In this document: one piece after another, positions 35,579 through 43,863 of the stretch
Layout: each line of letters starts with the position of its first letter
How positions within the stretch are numbered: the first letter of the stretch is position 1
Assembly: GCA_903907075.1 (NCBI GenBank)
Contig: CAIVMQ010000063.1
Coordinates: forward strand, 35,491 to 99,490
DNA: 64,000 bases
DNA from: an uncultured Bacteroidia bacterium
GTDB taxonomy: Bacteria > Bacteroidota > Bacteroidia > Bacteroidales > Prolixibacteraceae
Direction of reading: 5' to 3'
Translations under genes and position numbers: made by a program
Notes under the pieces: model-generated
Told to the model about the DNA's origin: nothing
The model's input: the letters and a program-made list of their open reading frames with translations, nothing else
Database searches by the model: none

Positions 35579-35936
35579 AAGATTAGTTTAAAGAAAAAAA
35601 TAACAACTTCGGTTTATTTTAAATCAGTAATATATTCAACGATTATTATCATTTGGGCTTAAAACAAAGGAAGTAAAAAAAAATGGGTCACAAAACATTT
35701 TATGCGATATCTTAACATTCAAAATTTGATCATCTACAGTAGGTACCTATTAAAATTAAATTATTCCAAAAAGATTAAATCTTACTTGCATAAGAAATCT
35801 AACTAAAACCAATCATCGAATACAAACGCTATTAAAAATTTGATTTTGAAATCTTTAATGAATATAACAAAAAAACCGTCTCCAAAATTAATTTAGAGAC
35901 GGTTTTTGCGAACTTAAAACCTAATTAATCAACTGA
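35579..35936. other. 358-bp intergenic region between the cyclophilin and oxidoreductase genes
   Basis: Both flanking genes are on the minus strand. The right end holds the cyclophilin terminator (35869-35907). The left part should contain the promoter of the oxidoreductase gene, but I found no exact TAnnTTTG on the minus strand at a suitable distance. No small gene is supported. Confidence 0.4.
35869..35907 (-). terminator. Rho-independent terminator of the cyclophilin gene
   Basis: AAAAACCGTCTC (35871-35882) pairs perfectly with GAGACGGTTTTT (35896-35907) around a 13-nt loop. The minus strand continues with T residues, 30 bp after the cyclophilin stop. Confidence 0.88.
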
Positions 35937-36374
35937 TTAAGACTCTATGATCACAATTTTATCGATTTTATCGCCTTGACGTATTGCATCAATAACTTCT
36001 AAACCTTCATAGACCTTACCAAAACAGGTATGTTTACGATCGAGGTGACTCGTATTTGTGCGACTGTGGCAAACAAAAAACTGTGAACCTCCAGTATCTT
36101 TTCCTGCGTGTGCCATAGACAATACACCGCGATCATGATATTGGTTCGCACCATCGAGTTCGCATTTAATCGTATATCCTGGTCCACCAACACCAGATCC
36201 CTTTGGACAACCACCCTGAATGACGAAATTAGGTATTACGCGATGGAATGTTAAACCATCGTAGAAACCCTCCTTGGAGAGTTTGACAAAGTTGGCAACT
36301 GCCAATGGAGCATCATTTTCGAAGAAATCAACCTTCATCACCCCTTTTTCTGTATGAATTTCAGCTTGAATCAT
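35937..36374 (-). CDS. Cyclophilin-type peptidyl-prolyl cis-trans isomerase
   Basis: The 145-residue protein is a single cyclophilin domain without a signal peptide, so it acts in the cytoplasm. The active-site blocks are present: [17 protein letters not shown] (with the catalytic Arg), the GSQFFVCH segment and the [12 protein letters not shown] segment. A Cys replaces other residues in the last block (the more common form is LDGKHTVFG). I start it at [11 protein letters not shown]; a longer frame would add eight hydrophobic residues that look like untranslated leader. It is monocistronic. Confidence 0.93.
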   Translation of the reverse strand: MIQAEIHTEKGVMKVDFFENDAPLAVANFVKLSKEGFYDGLTFHRVIPNFVIQGGCPKGSGVGGPGYTIKCELDGANQYHDRGVLSMAHAGKDTGGSQFFVCHSRTNTSHLDRKHTCFGKVYEGLEVIDAIRQGDKIDKIVIIES

Positions 36375-36522
36375 AAATATTATTTTTAAAAGCTTCAAAG
36401 GTACAATCTTTCGTTCAAATTGCAGTAATTTTTAAGGTGTGGTTTTATAATAATCTGTCAATAGGTTTATCTTTGTCAATAAGTTGGTTTAATGCCACCC
36501 CTGAATTAATTGTTTATTGAGT

Positions 36523-38514
36523 ATGCTTAAGCTTAAAATACGTTTTTACTTCCTAATATTATTAGTTACTTGCACCTATTCGTGTACCGTTTCCCGTCAA
36601 TATAAGACAGCATTGACGACTTTTGAGATCGGTGAATATTCAAAAAGTATTACCTCTTTACGTAAAGCCTACACCAAGATAAAAGATAGGGAGAAGAAAT
36701 CGTTAATTCAGTTTAAGATAGCAGAAGCAAATTATAAGATTGGTCAATATAGGTCAGCAGAGAGTTACTTTAAAAGTGCGATGATCCGTAATTCAGGAGG
36801 TACTGTTAGCTGGCTTCATTATGCTGAGGTGCTTAGAGCAAATGGGAAATATGAGGAAGCTATAAAAAATTACAAGGCATACCTTGACTCATTTCCCACA
36901 GATCGTTTAGCTTTAAATGGTATTGAATCGTCTGAAAAAACTGAGGAATGGCTAAAAATACCGAGTCGTTACCAAATTGAGAATCTAAAAGATATCAATT
37001 CAAATGCCAATGATTATGGGGCATCGTATGCAGGAGTTCATGACAATGAGATCTATTTAACATCTGCTCGTAAAGGGGCTATGGGGAAGCAAAAAAGTGC
37101 CATTACTGGTGAATATAGTGCTGACCTATTTAAGAGTACCTATAATCTTCAGAAGAAAAGATGGGACAAGCCCGTTCTGGTTGATGATCAGAAAATCATC
37201 AACACTTTTGATGAAGAAGGTGCTGCCACATTTAATTCAGATGGAAACACGATGTATTTTACGCGCTGCCGCTATCAAAAACTAGATCAGAAGAGTGCCG
37301 AGATATTCTCTTCTAAGCAAACGCTGGGAGTCTGGGGAGAACCTACAAAAATAAAAATCGGAGGAGATACCCTTATGGCTGCCCACCCCTCATTATCGGC
37401 AGATGGCAACACTTTGTATTTTGTGTCAGACCGTCCAGGTAGTGTTGGAGGCAAAGATATTTGGTTTGTGACAAAAAAGAAAGGTGATACCTGGGGAAAA
37501 CCTCAAAATGCGGGTCCCGAGATCAACACTGCTGGTGATGAGATGTTTCCATGTATCCGGGCCAATGGGCAACTCTACTTCTCCTCAAATGGCCATATTG
37601 GAATGGGAGGATTCGATATCTTTATGGCACAAAAAGAGGATGGCACCATCTGGAAAGTAGCAAATATGAAATCTCCAATAAATTCGACTGGCGATGACAT
37701 TGCTATCTCCTTCTATGCCAATGAAGAACGTGGGTTATTCACGAGTAATAGGGCTGGAAGTATGAAAGATGATATTTACACCTTCTTGCTTCCTCCTAAG
37801 ATCTACGAAGCAGAAGGGGATATTATCAATAAAGAAAATGGGATCCGAATTGACGATGCCTCTGTTAAATTAATAGGAACAGATGGAACAATGCTCAAGG
37901 TAAAGGCAGAGAATGGCAAATTCAAATTCAAACTTAAACCACAGGTGGAGTATATTATTGCAGCCTATAAAAAAGGGTTTCTGAATGCCAAAATAGTTGC
38001 CTCTACACTAGGAATGGATGAAGGAAAACAATTTCAGCTCAGACTAGAGCTAACCCCCTCAGATACCCCTATAAATATCGATAATATCTACTATGCATTT
38101 GGAAAATGGGATTTATTACCAGAATCTGTAGCTGCCCTCGACAGCTTAACAGAGATCCTTGTGCTGAATCCGACAACCGTAATTGAGCTCATGGCTCATA
38201 CAGATTGCCGAGGTGATGAAATTCTAAACTCTGAGATATCACAAAAAAGGGCGCAATCTGTTGTTTCCTATTTAATTGCAAAAGGAATTCAGTCAGGAAG
38301 GCTTGTTGCTAAAGGGTATGGCAAGACAGCCCCTAAGCGGGTGACCAAAAAACTTTCGAAGCTCTACCCATTCTTAAAGCCGGGTGAAGAGCTGACATGT
38401 AATTTCATCCAAGGACTTGATGATGATCAAAAGCGAGAGATTTGTCACCAGATTAACCGTAGAACTGAATTCCGGGTATTATCATCCGATTACAAAGAGA
38501 AATTTGACAAGTAA
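36523..38514 (+). CDS. PorE-like TPR/beta-propeller/OmpA lipoprotein (type IX secretion)
   Basis: The 663-residue protein shows four consecutive modules. After a lipoprotein-type signal (Cys21) come TPR repeats (about 25-135), then a PD40/WD40-like propeller (about 165-405) with DG(N)T(M/L)YF and GG.DI(W/F) blade motifs. A small carboxypeptidase-regulatory-like sandwich (about 412-500) follows, then an OmpA-like peptidoglycan-binding domain (about 515-645) with HTDCRGD and NRRTEF. This order and length match PorE of Porphyromonas gingivalis, an outer-membrane lipoprotein needed for type IX secretion. Paralogues with the same plan but other roles exist, so PorE is likely but not certain. The ATG at 36523 is preferred over a TTG two codons earlier. 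Confidence 0.82.
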   Translation: MLKLKIRFYFLILLVTCTYSCTVSRQYKTALTTFEIGEYSKSITSLRKAYTKIKDREKKSLIQFKIAEANYKIGQYRSAESYFKSAMIRNSGGTVSWLHYAEVLRANGKYEEAIKNYKAYLDSFPTDRLALNGIESSEKTEEWLKIPSRYQIENLKDINSNANDYGASYAGVHDNEIYLTSARKGAMGKQKSAITGEYSADLFKSTYNLQKKRWDKPVLVDDQKIINTFDEEGAATFNSDGNTMYFTRCRYQKLDQKSAEIFSSKQTLGVWGEPTKIKIGGDTLMAAHPSLSADGNTLYFVSDRPGSVGGKDIWFVTKKKGDTWGKPQNAGPEINTAGDEMFPCIRANGQLYFSSNGHIGMGGFDIFMAQKEDGTIWKVANMKSPINSTGDDIAISFYANEERGLFTSNRAGSMKDDIYTFLLPPKIYEAEGDIINKENGIRIDDASVKLIGTDGTMLKVKAENGKFKFKLKPQVEYIIAAYKKGFLNAKIVASTLGMDEGKQFQLRLELTPSDTPINIDNIYYAFGKWDLLPESVAALDSLTEILVLNPTTVIELMAHTDCRGDEILNSEISQKRAQSVVSYLIAKGIQSGRLVAKGYGKTAPKRVTKKLSKLYPFLKPGEELTCNFIQGLDDDQKREICHQINRRTEFRVLSSDYKEKFDK

Positions 38515-38529
38515 GTTAGGAAATAATAT

Positions 38530-38537
38530 TAATTTTG
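38530..38537 (+). promoter_or_regulatory. Bacteroidota -7 element upstream of purM
   Basis: TAATTTTG matches TAnnTTTG, 61 bp before the preferred purM start. A TTTG lies 23 bp upstream, longer than the ideal spacing. Confidence 0.4.
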
Positions 38538-38598
38538 CGCCACCTGAAAAAGAGAAGAGCTTTATTCTCAGGTGCATTTAAAATCATCGATTAGTAGT

Positions 38599-39768
38599 AT
38601 GGGATCCGAAAATAGATATGATCTAAGGGGTGTTTCTGCTTCGAAAGAAGACGTACATAACGCGATAAAAAACATTGACAAAGGGCTTTTTCCAAAAGCA
38701 TTTTGCAAAGTCGTACCCGATTATCTTGTTGGTGATCCACTCTATTGTAATGTTATGCATGCCGATGGAGCTGGCACAAAATCAGCCCTTGCCTATCTTT
38801 ATTGGAAAGAGACTGGTGATCTCTCGGTTTGGAAGGGTATTGCACAAGATGCAATTGTTATGAATCTTGATGATCTAATCTGTATCGGTGCAGTTGATAA
38901 TATACTCCTCTCCTCTACCATAGGGAGGAATAAAAATAAAATACCAGGAGAGGTAATTTCTGCAATAATCTCAGGAACAGAGGAGTTATGTGCCGAATTA
39001 AGAGGATTAGGGATTAATATTCAAGCCACAGGAGGCGAAACAGCTGATGTTGGCGATATTGTCCGCACCATAATTGTAGACTCAACGGTGACCTGCAGAA
39101 TGAAGCGAAGTGATGTAATTTCTGCCGATCAAATTAAAGCAGGTGACTGCATTATTGGATTAGAATCTTCAGGTAAAGCAACATACGAAGCTACATACAA
39201 CGGAGGAATGGGAAGTAATGGACTTACCTCTGCCAGACATGACGTATTTGCCAACTATCTTGCACAAAAATATCCTGAGAGCTATGATCCTGCCGTTCCC
39301 GAATCACTTGTTTATTCAGGGAATTGCAACCTAACCGATGCTGTTGAAGGGACTAAACTTAATGCCGGACAACTCGTGTTAAGCCCAACCAGAACTTATG
39401 CCCCGGTGATTAAAAAGGTTCTTGATCAATTTAGAACTTCAATATCCGGGATGATTCACTGTTCAGGAGGTGCACAAACAAAAGTCCTTCATTTTATTGA
39501 TAATGTACATGTTATAAAAGATAATCTTTTCGATATTCCACCGTTGTTCAAACTTATTCACCAACAGAGCGGTACTTCGTGGCACGAGATGTATAAGGTA
39601 TTTAATATGGGTCACCGATTTGAGATCTATGCTGATCGCACTGCGGCAGCTGGAATTATCGACCTAGCCAAATCATTTAATATCGATGCCCAGATTATTG
39701 GTCATGTTGAGTCTTTTTCGGGTAAAAAGGTAACTATCCACTCCGGATTTGGAACTTTTGAGTATTAG
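38599..39768 (+). CDS. purM: Phosphoribosylformylglycinamidine cyclo-ligase (AIR synthetase)
   Basis: The cytosolic enzyme performs step five of purine synthesis. The 389-residue protein has the AIR-synthase N-domain with HADGAGTKSALAY, the AQDAIVMNLDDLICIGA block and the phosphate-binding GGETADVGD. The C-domain has SGGAQTKVLHF. It is longer than E. coli PurM (345 residues), which is usual in this phylum. I start at the ATG at 38599; an in-frame GTG nine codons earlier has no support. It is followed by prfA and pyrF in the same direction. Confidence 0.9.
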   Translation: MGSENRYDLRGVSASKEDVHNAIKNIDKGLFPKAFCKVVPDYLVGDPLYCNVMHADGAGTKSALAYLYWKETGDLSVWKGIAQDAIVMNLDDLICIGAVDNILLSSTIGRNKNKIPGEVISAIISGTEELCAELRGLGINIQATGGETADVGDIVRTIIVDSTVTCRMKRSDVISADQIKAGDCIIGLESSGKATYEATYNGGMGSNGLTSARHDVFANYLAQKYPESYDPAVPESLVYSGNCNLTDAVEGTKLNAGQLVLSPTRTYAPVIKKVLDQFRTSISGMIHCSGGAQTKVLHFIDNVHVIKDNLFDIPPLFKLIHQQSGTSWHEMYKVFNMGHRFEIYADRTAAAGIIDLAKSFNIDAQIIGHVESFSGKKVTIHSGFGTFEY

Positions 39769-39833
39769 CTAAGCTCAACCTTTTTGCACTCTTATTTAAG
39801 AATAATAACCCATTAGCTTTAGCAATTAATTGT

Positions 39834-40919
39834 ATGTCAGATAATTCACTTATAGAAAAATACGAAGGAATCAAGATTCGCTTCGATGAAGTCAGTCAGC
39901 AAATATCTGATCCGGCTATCATGAAAGACATGAAGCGTTATGTCAAATTAAATCAAGACTATAAACAACTTGATTCCTTGATGAAATCGTTTCATAGGTA
40001 TCAGAATTTACTTAATAACTTCTCAGATGCCCGCGAAATTCTTGAAAATGAAACAGATGAAGATTTGCGACAAATGGCACGAGAAGAGCTGGAAAACAGT
40101 GATAATCTCATTAAAGAGCATGAAAATGAGATCCGTTTTCTACTTGTACCTGAAGATCCTGAAGACAGTAAAAATGCAATACTAGAAATTCGTGGAGGAA
40201 CAGGTGGTGATGAGGCAGCCATATTTGCCGGAGATCTATTTCGGATGTATACCAAATTCTGTGACCGTAAAAACTGGAGACTTGAAGTTACCAGCTCAAC
40301 AGAAGGAACATCAGGCGGATTCAAAGAAATTGTAGCTAAAATAACCGGAGATAACGTTTACGGTGTTTTAAAATTTGAATCCGGCGTTCACCGGGTACAA
40401 CGCGTACCGCAAACAGAGACGCAAGGACGTATTCACACCTCAGCATCCACAGTAGCTGTTCTGCCTGAAGCAGAGGAGTTTGACATTGATCTGCGTGAGA
40501 GCGATATCAGAAAAGATACCTACTGCTCATCAGGCCCTGGGGGACAGAGTGTAAATACTACCTATTCAGCTATCCGATTAACCCATATACCAACAGGTAT
40601 CGTCGTAACCTGTCAGGACGAAAAATCACAGCTTAAAAATCTTTCAAAAGCGATGGGTGAACTTCGTACCCGAATCTACAATATGGAATATCAAAAATAT
40701 ATGGATGAGATAGCGTCGCGAAGAAAAACAATGGTTTCTACGGGTGACCGCTCAGCAAAAATTCGCACCTACAATTATCCACAAGGAAGGATGACTGATC
40801 ATAGAATCGGCTATACCGTTTATAATTTGCCTGCCATTATGGATGGAGATATTGAGGAGATTATCGATAAATTAAGAGTAGAAGAGAACATGGAACGGTT
40901 AAAAGAGACTGAACTTTAA
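39834..40919 (+). CDS. prfA: Peptide chain release factor 1
   Basis: RF1 ends translation at UAA and UAG. The 361-residue protein carries the stop-codon-reading PxT region as PQT at 192-194 in VPQTETQGRIHTSAS, and the catalytic GGQ at 236-238 in SSGPGGQSVNTTYSAIR. The C-terminal block GDRSAKIRTYNYPQGR...DHRIGYT is complete. It lies 65 bp after purM and 31 bp before pyrF. In E. coli the GGQ glutamine is methylated by PrmC; no prmC is adjacent here. Confidence 0.97.
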   Translation: MSDNSLIEKYEGIKIRFDEVSQQISDPAIMKDMKRYVKLNQDYKQLDSLMKSFHRYQNLLNNFSDAREILENETDEDLRQMAREELENSDNLIKEHENEIRFLLVPEDPEDSKNAILEIRGGTGGDEAAIFAGDLFRMYTKFCDRKNWRLEVTSSTEGTSGGFKEIVAKITGDNVYGVLKFESGVHRVQRVPQTETQGRIHTSASTVAVLPEAEEFDIDLRESDIRKDTYCSSGPGGQSVNTTYSAIRLTHIPTGIVVTCQDEKSQLKNLSKAMGELRTRIYNMEYQKYMDEIASRRKTMVSTGDRSAKIRTYNYPQGRMTDHRIGYTVYNLPAIMDGDIEEIIDKLRVEENMERLKETEL

Positions 40920-40950
40920 CCTAGATTAAACAAATTAAAGAATTAATCGT

Positions 40951-41787
40951 ATGAATAATCAGCAGCTTTTCGAGAACATTCAAAAAAAGGGGTCTTTTCT
41001 GTGTGTCGGCCTTGATACAGATATTCGTAAAATACCTAAATTTCTTTTCGATCACAAAGATCCGATATTCGAGTTTAATAAAGCCATAATTGATGCAACG
41101 GCAAAATACACAGTTGCTTATAAGCCCAATCTTGCCTTTTACGAATCTGAAGGGCTCGAAGGGTGGCAAAGTCTACAAAAAACAGTAACTTATTTGCACC
41201 AGAATCACCCCGATATTTTTCTTATTGCGGACGCTAAACGCGGTGATATTGGAAATACGTCATCGATGTATGCAAGGGCATTTTTTGAAAAAATGGACTT
41301 TGATGCTGTCACAGTAGCACCATATATGGGCGAAGACTCTGTAAAGCCTTTCTTAGACTATAAGGACAAATACGTTGTATTACTAGCACTAACCTCAAAT
41401 AAAGGGGCATCCGATTTCCAATTCACCGCTGAAGAAAATTCAGGAGAGAAACTTTTTGAAAAAGTGCTCCGAATTTCTCAAAATTGGGGCGATGCCGAAA
41501 ATATGATGTACGTTATTGGAGCCACAAAAGCTGAAGAACTTGCTGGAATACGTAAAATAGTTCCAGCCCATTTCTTGCTAGTCCCTGGAGTAGGAGCTCA
41601 GGGAGGTAGCTTACAAGAAGTGGCAAAATATGGATTAAACCACCAATGCGGATTACTTGTAAACTCATCACGCGCAATAATTTATGCCTCTGACGATGAA
41701 AATTTTGCCCTTAAGGCAGGTGAAAGTGCAAAAGAAACACGCGACGAGATGTACGAATTACTTACCCAAAAAGGACTGATCGCCTAG
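40951..41787 (+). CDS. pyrF: Orotidine 5'-phosphate decarboxylase
   Basis: This TIM-barrel enzyme makes UMP in the last step of pyrimidine synthesis. The 278-residue protein is of the longer subgroup. It has CVGLDTD near the N-terminus (substrate Asp), YKPNLAFYE, the catalytic [11 protein letters not shown] charge network near 93-103 and VPGVGAQGG with the phosphate loop near 210-218. It is last in the purM-prfA-pyrF set. Confidence 0.95.
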   Translation: MNNQQLFENIQKKGSFLCVGLDTDIRKIPKFLFDHKDPIFEFNKAIIDATAKYTVAYKPNLAFYESEGLEGWQSLQKTVTYLHQNHPDIFLIADAKRGDIGNTSSMYARAFFEKMDFDAVTVAPYMGEDSVKPFLDYKDKYVVLLALTSNKGASDFQFTAEENSGEKLFEKVLRISQNWGDAENMMYVIGATKAEELAGIRKIVPAHFLLVPGVGAQGGSLQEVAKYGLNHQCGLLVNSSRAIIYASDDENFALKAGESAKETRDEMYELLTQKGLIA

Positions 41788-41813
41788 TCAGAACTTCATA
41801 AACCTTGTTAATA

Positions 41814-41860
41814 ACTTTTGACTTTTTATTACGGAATAACTCGTTTAGTGAGTCAAAAGT
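41814..41860 (+). terminator. 10-bp inverted repeat downstream of pyrF
   Basis: ACTTTTGACT (41814-41823) and AGTCAAAAGT (41851-41860) are perfect inverted repeats separated by 27 nt, 27 bp after the pyrF stop. There is no U-tract after the right arm, so it may be a terminator, an mRNA-end stabiliser or a protein site. Confidence 0.4.
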
Positions 41861-42034
41861 CGCTATTGGGTAGTAAATCCCTCACTCGGTCAATAAAAAA
41901 TTCATTAAAACAGCGATTCAGCAAATTAACAATAATTATTTGATTATCAACATATTAAATACTATATTTTTTCGAATTTAATGTTAAAATATTTTAAAAA
42001 AACCATTTCAAAGCATCAAAACCGATAAAAAGGT

Positions 42035-42042
42035 TAACTTTG
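42035..42042 (+). promoter_or_regulatory. Bacteroidota -7 element upstream of the exported esterase
   Basis: TAACTTTG matches TAnnTTTG, 26 bp before the start codon of the next gene. The -33 box is not recognisable. Confidence 0.4.
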
Positions 42043-42068
42043 CCCTTTATTTACTAACAGGACATGAT

Positions 42069-42980
42069 ATGAAAATAGTAGCCCTGCTAACATTTATTTG
42101 TTTTGCGATCACCCTATCAGCCAAGACTCCGGGAGGAATTTCTCCGTTGACAACTGAGAAATCAAAAACATACCCCTACCTTGCATATTTACCGGAAGGT
42201 TACAACAAAAGCAACGTTAAAGCTTGGCCATTAATTATTTACCTACATGGAAGTTCATGTAAAGGAAATAATCTTGAACGGTTAAAAAAATATGGACCCC
42301 CATTCTACCTAGAGAGAGGGATGGATGTTGATGCAATCGTTATTTCACCCCAATGCCCATCGAATAAAAACTGGACTGCTGGTTCATGGTTTGAATCATT
42401 TTATAAAGAGCTTCAGGATAAATACAACATTGATCCATCACGGGTTTATCTTACCGGAATGAGCCTGGGAGGATTTGGAACCTGGGACATCGCTTCACGC
42501 TATCCCGAATACTTTGCAGCTATTATGCCACTGTGTGGTGGAGGTAAAGTGAATATGGTTGAAACTTTAAAAGACATACCAACATGGGTTTTCCATGGTG
42601 AAGTTGACAGAAAAGTTAGGATACAGCGTTCGGAAGAGATGGTAGAAGCGTTACAAGAAGTCGGATCAAAACCACTATTTTCAGTTCTAAAAGGACAAGG
42701 TCATGGAATACAAAAAGTATATTCAGATCAAAATATCTATAAATGGCTCCTTAGTCAACATAAGCAAGCTTATGAACGCTTTTTGGAAATAACCTCTTTT
42801 TGGAGTCCAAAAATTGATTCGGTAAACTCTAACGAAGCTGATAAGGAACAAAATGAACTTGTAGTGAAAGAAAACCAGATAACTGATAATGATGATCTGG
42901 AAATTAAACCAGAATCAAAATCTTTTTTTTACAATTTCTTTAATAAAAAACCTGCGTACAAGCAATCGACACTGCATTAA
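42069..42980 (+). CDS. Exported alpha/beta-hydrolase (esterase or peptidase type)
   Basis: The 303-residue protein has a signal peptide (about 1-18) and a PHB-depolymerase/prolyl-oligopeptidase-like fold. The oxyanion segment YLHGSSCKG is near 58-66, the nucleophile Ser132 lies in GMSLGG (130-135), and Asp180 (HGEVD) and His212 (GQGHG) complete a triad. The C-terminal 65 residues are an acidic, low-complexity extension followed by KKPAYKQSTLH, which is not part of the hydrolase fold. It probably acts in the periplasm or on the surface. The substrate is unknown. A hairpin follows the gene. Confidence 0.85.
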   Translation: MKIVALLTFICFAITLSAKTPGGISPLTTEKSKTYPYLAYLPEGYNKSNVKAWPLIIYLHGSSCKGNNLERLKKYGPPFYLERGMDVDAIVISPQCPSNKNWTAGSWFESFYKELQDKYNIDPSRVYLTGMSLGGFGTWDIASRYPEYFAAIMPLCGGGKVNMVETLKDIPTWVFHGEVDRKVRIQRSEEMVEALQEVGSKPLFSVLKGQGHGIQKVYSDQNIYKWLLSQHKQAYERFLEITSFWSPKIDSVNSNEADKEQNELVVKENQITDNDDLEIKPESKSFFYNFFNKKPAYKQSTLH

Positions 42981-42998
42981 AACATAAATAAGATAACC

Positions 42999-43038
42999 AG
43001 AAACGCCCGAAATGCATATCGCTTTTCGGGCGTTTCTT
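42999..43038 (+). terminator. 14-bp perfect hairpin after the esterase gene
   Basis: AGAAACGCCCGAAA (42999-43012) pairs with TTTCGGGCGTTTCT (43024-43037) around an 11-nt loop, 18 bp after the stop. The stem is very stable; the U-tract is short and partly inside the stem. Confidence 0.75.
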
Positions 43039-43160
43039 AGTTATAGAACTAACTCAGAATTAACAATAAAACTTAATTAAAATCATTAAAACAATTAAGT
43101 TATTTCCCACTTGATTCATGAATAAAACCCATGGAATAGATTATTTAGAATTAAAATAGA

Positions 43161-43176
43161 TTAACCAGACAGTTAA
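43161..43176. promoter_or_regulatory. Upstream TetR-type operator candidate
   Basis: TTAACCAGACAGTTAA is an imperfect palindrome that agrees at 13 of 16 positions with the perfect palindrome at 43232-43247. It is embedded in a longer inverted repeat AGATTAAC / GTTAATCT (43158-43165 / 43172-43179). The centres of the two sites are 71 bp apart. Confidence 0.55.
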
Positions 43177-43231
43177 TCTATTTAGCTAATCAAAACTTTT
43201 AATTCAATTAATTGTGTTTACTTTGCATAAG

Positions 43232-43247
43232 TTAACCATATGGTTAA
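43232..43247. promoter_or_regulatory. Perfect 16-bp palindromic operator in front of tetR
   Basis: TTAACCATATGGTTAA is a perfect palindrome 16 bp upstream of the tetR start codon. A near-consensus -7 element (TTACTTTG, 43218-43225) sits just before it, so the palindrome would cover the transcription start. This is the expected position for autorepression by the adjacent TetR protein. Confidence 0.7.
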
Positions 43248-43263
43248 ACCATAAAGTAAAAGA

Positions 43264-43863
43264 ATGGATAGCTCCACCGAGGATAAAATATATTTAGCTG
43301 CACGACGTATATTCGTTTTGAAAGGGATGGAGGGTGCCCGAATGCAAGAAATAGCTGATGAAGCAGGGATGAATAAAGCCCTGCTTCATTATTATTTTAG
43401 AAGTAAAGAGAACTTATTTAAAGCTGTCTTTAAAGATATATTCACTAAGTTTTTCTCTAAAGTAAAGGATACCCTTTTCTCGAATATTACTTCAAAAGAT
43501 AAGTTGGTGGTATTTATAGATAGTTATATTGATCTGATATCGTCAAATCCATATGTACCGCAATTTATAATAAATGAGATCAATAGAGATCCCAAAGTAT
43601 TAAAGACATTAATGTTTGAATCCGGTATTGAACCGCAAAAGATTCTCGAGCTTTTTTTCAATGAGGTTAAACTTGAAAATTCATCGGAAGTGGATTCCCG
43701 ACACATCGTAATTAGTCTAATGGGGATGCTCGTCTTTCCATTTGTGGCTCGCCCATTACTCCAGATGATCTATTTTAATAATGATTCAGAAACCTATGAT
43801 CACTTTTTGAAGGAACGAAAAGAAGTAGTTAAAAATATGATTTTTAAATTGATAGAAGCATGA
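43264..43863 (+). CDS. TetR-family repressor of the ABC export operon
   Basis: The 199-residue protein has the N-terminal TetR helix-turn-helix (about 9-52) with the recognition segment MNKALLHYYFRSKENLF. A helical ligand-binding domain (about 60-199) follows. Its stop overlaps the start of the downstream tolC gene by 4 nt (ATGA), so it is the first gene of a seven-gene transcription unit that it presumably controls. Two palindromic sites upstream are candidate operators. The arrangement recalls the E. coli CecR-YbhGFSR system. The inducer is unknown. Confidence 0.92.
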   Translation: MDSSTEDKIYLAARRIFVLKGMEGARMQEIADEAGMNKALLHYYFRSKENLFKAVFKDIFTKFFSKVKDTLFSNITSKDKLVVFIDSYIDLISSNPYVPQFIINEINRDPKVLKTLMFESGIEPQKILELFFNEVKLENSSEVDSRHIVISLMGMLVFPFVARPLLQMIYFNNDSETYDHFLKERKEVVKNMIFKLIEA

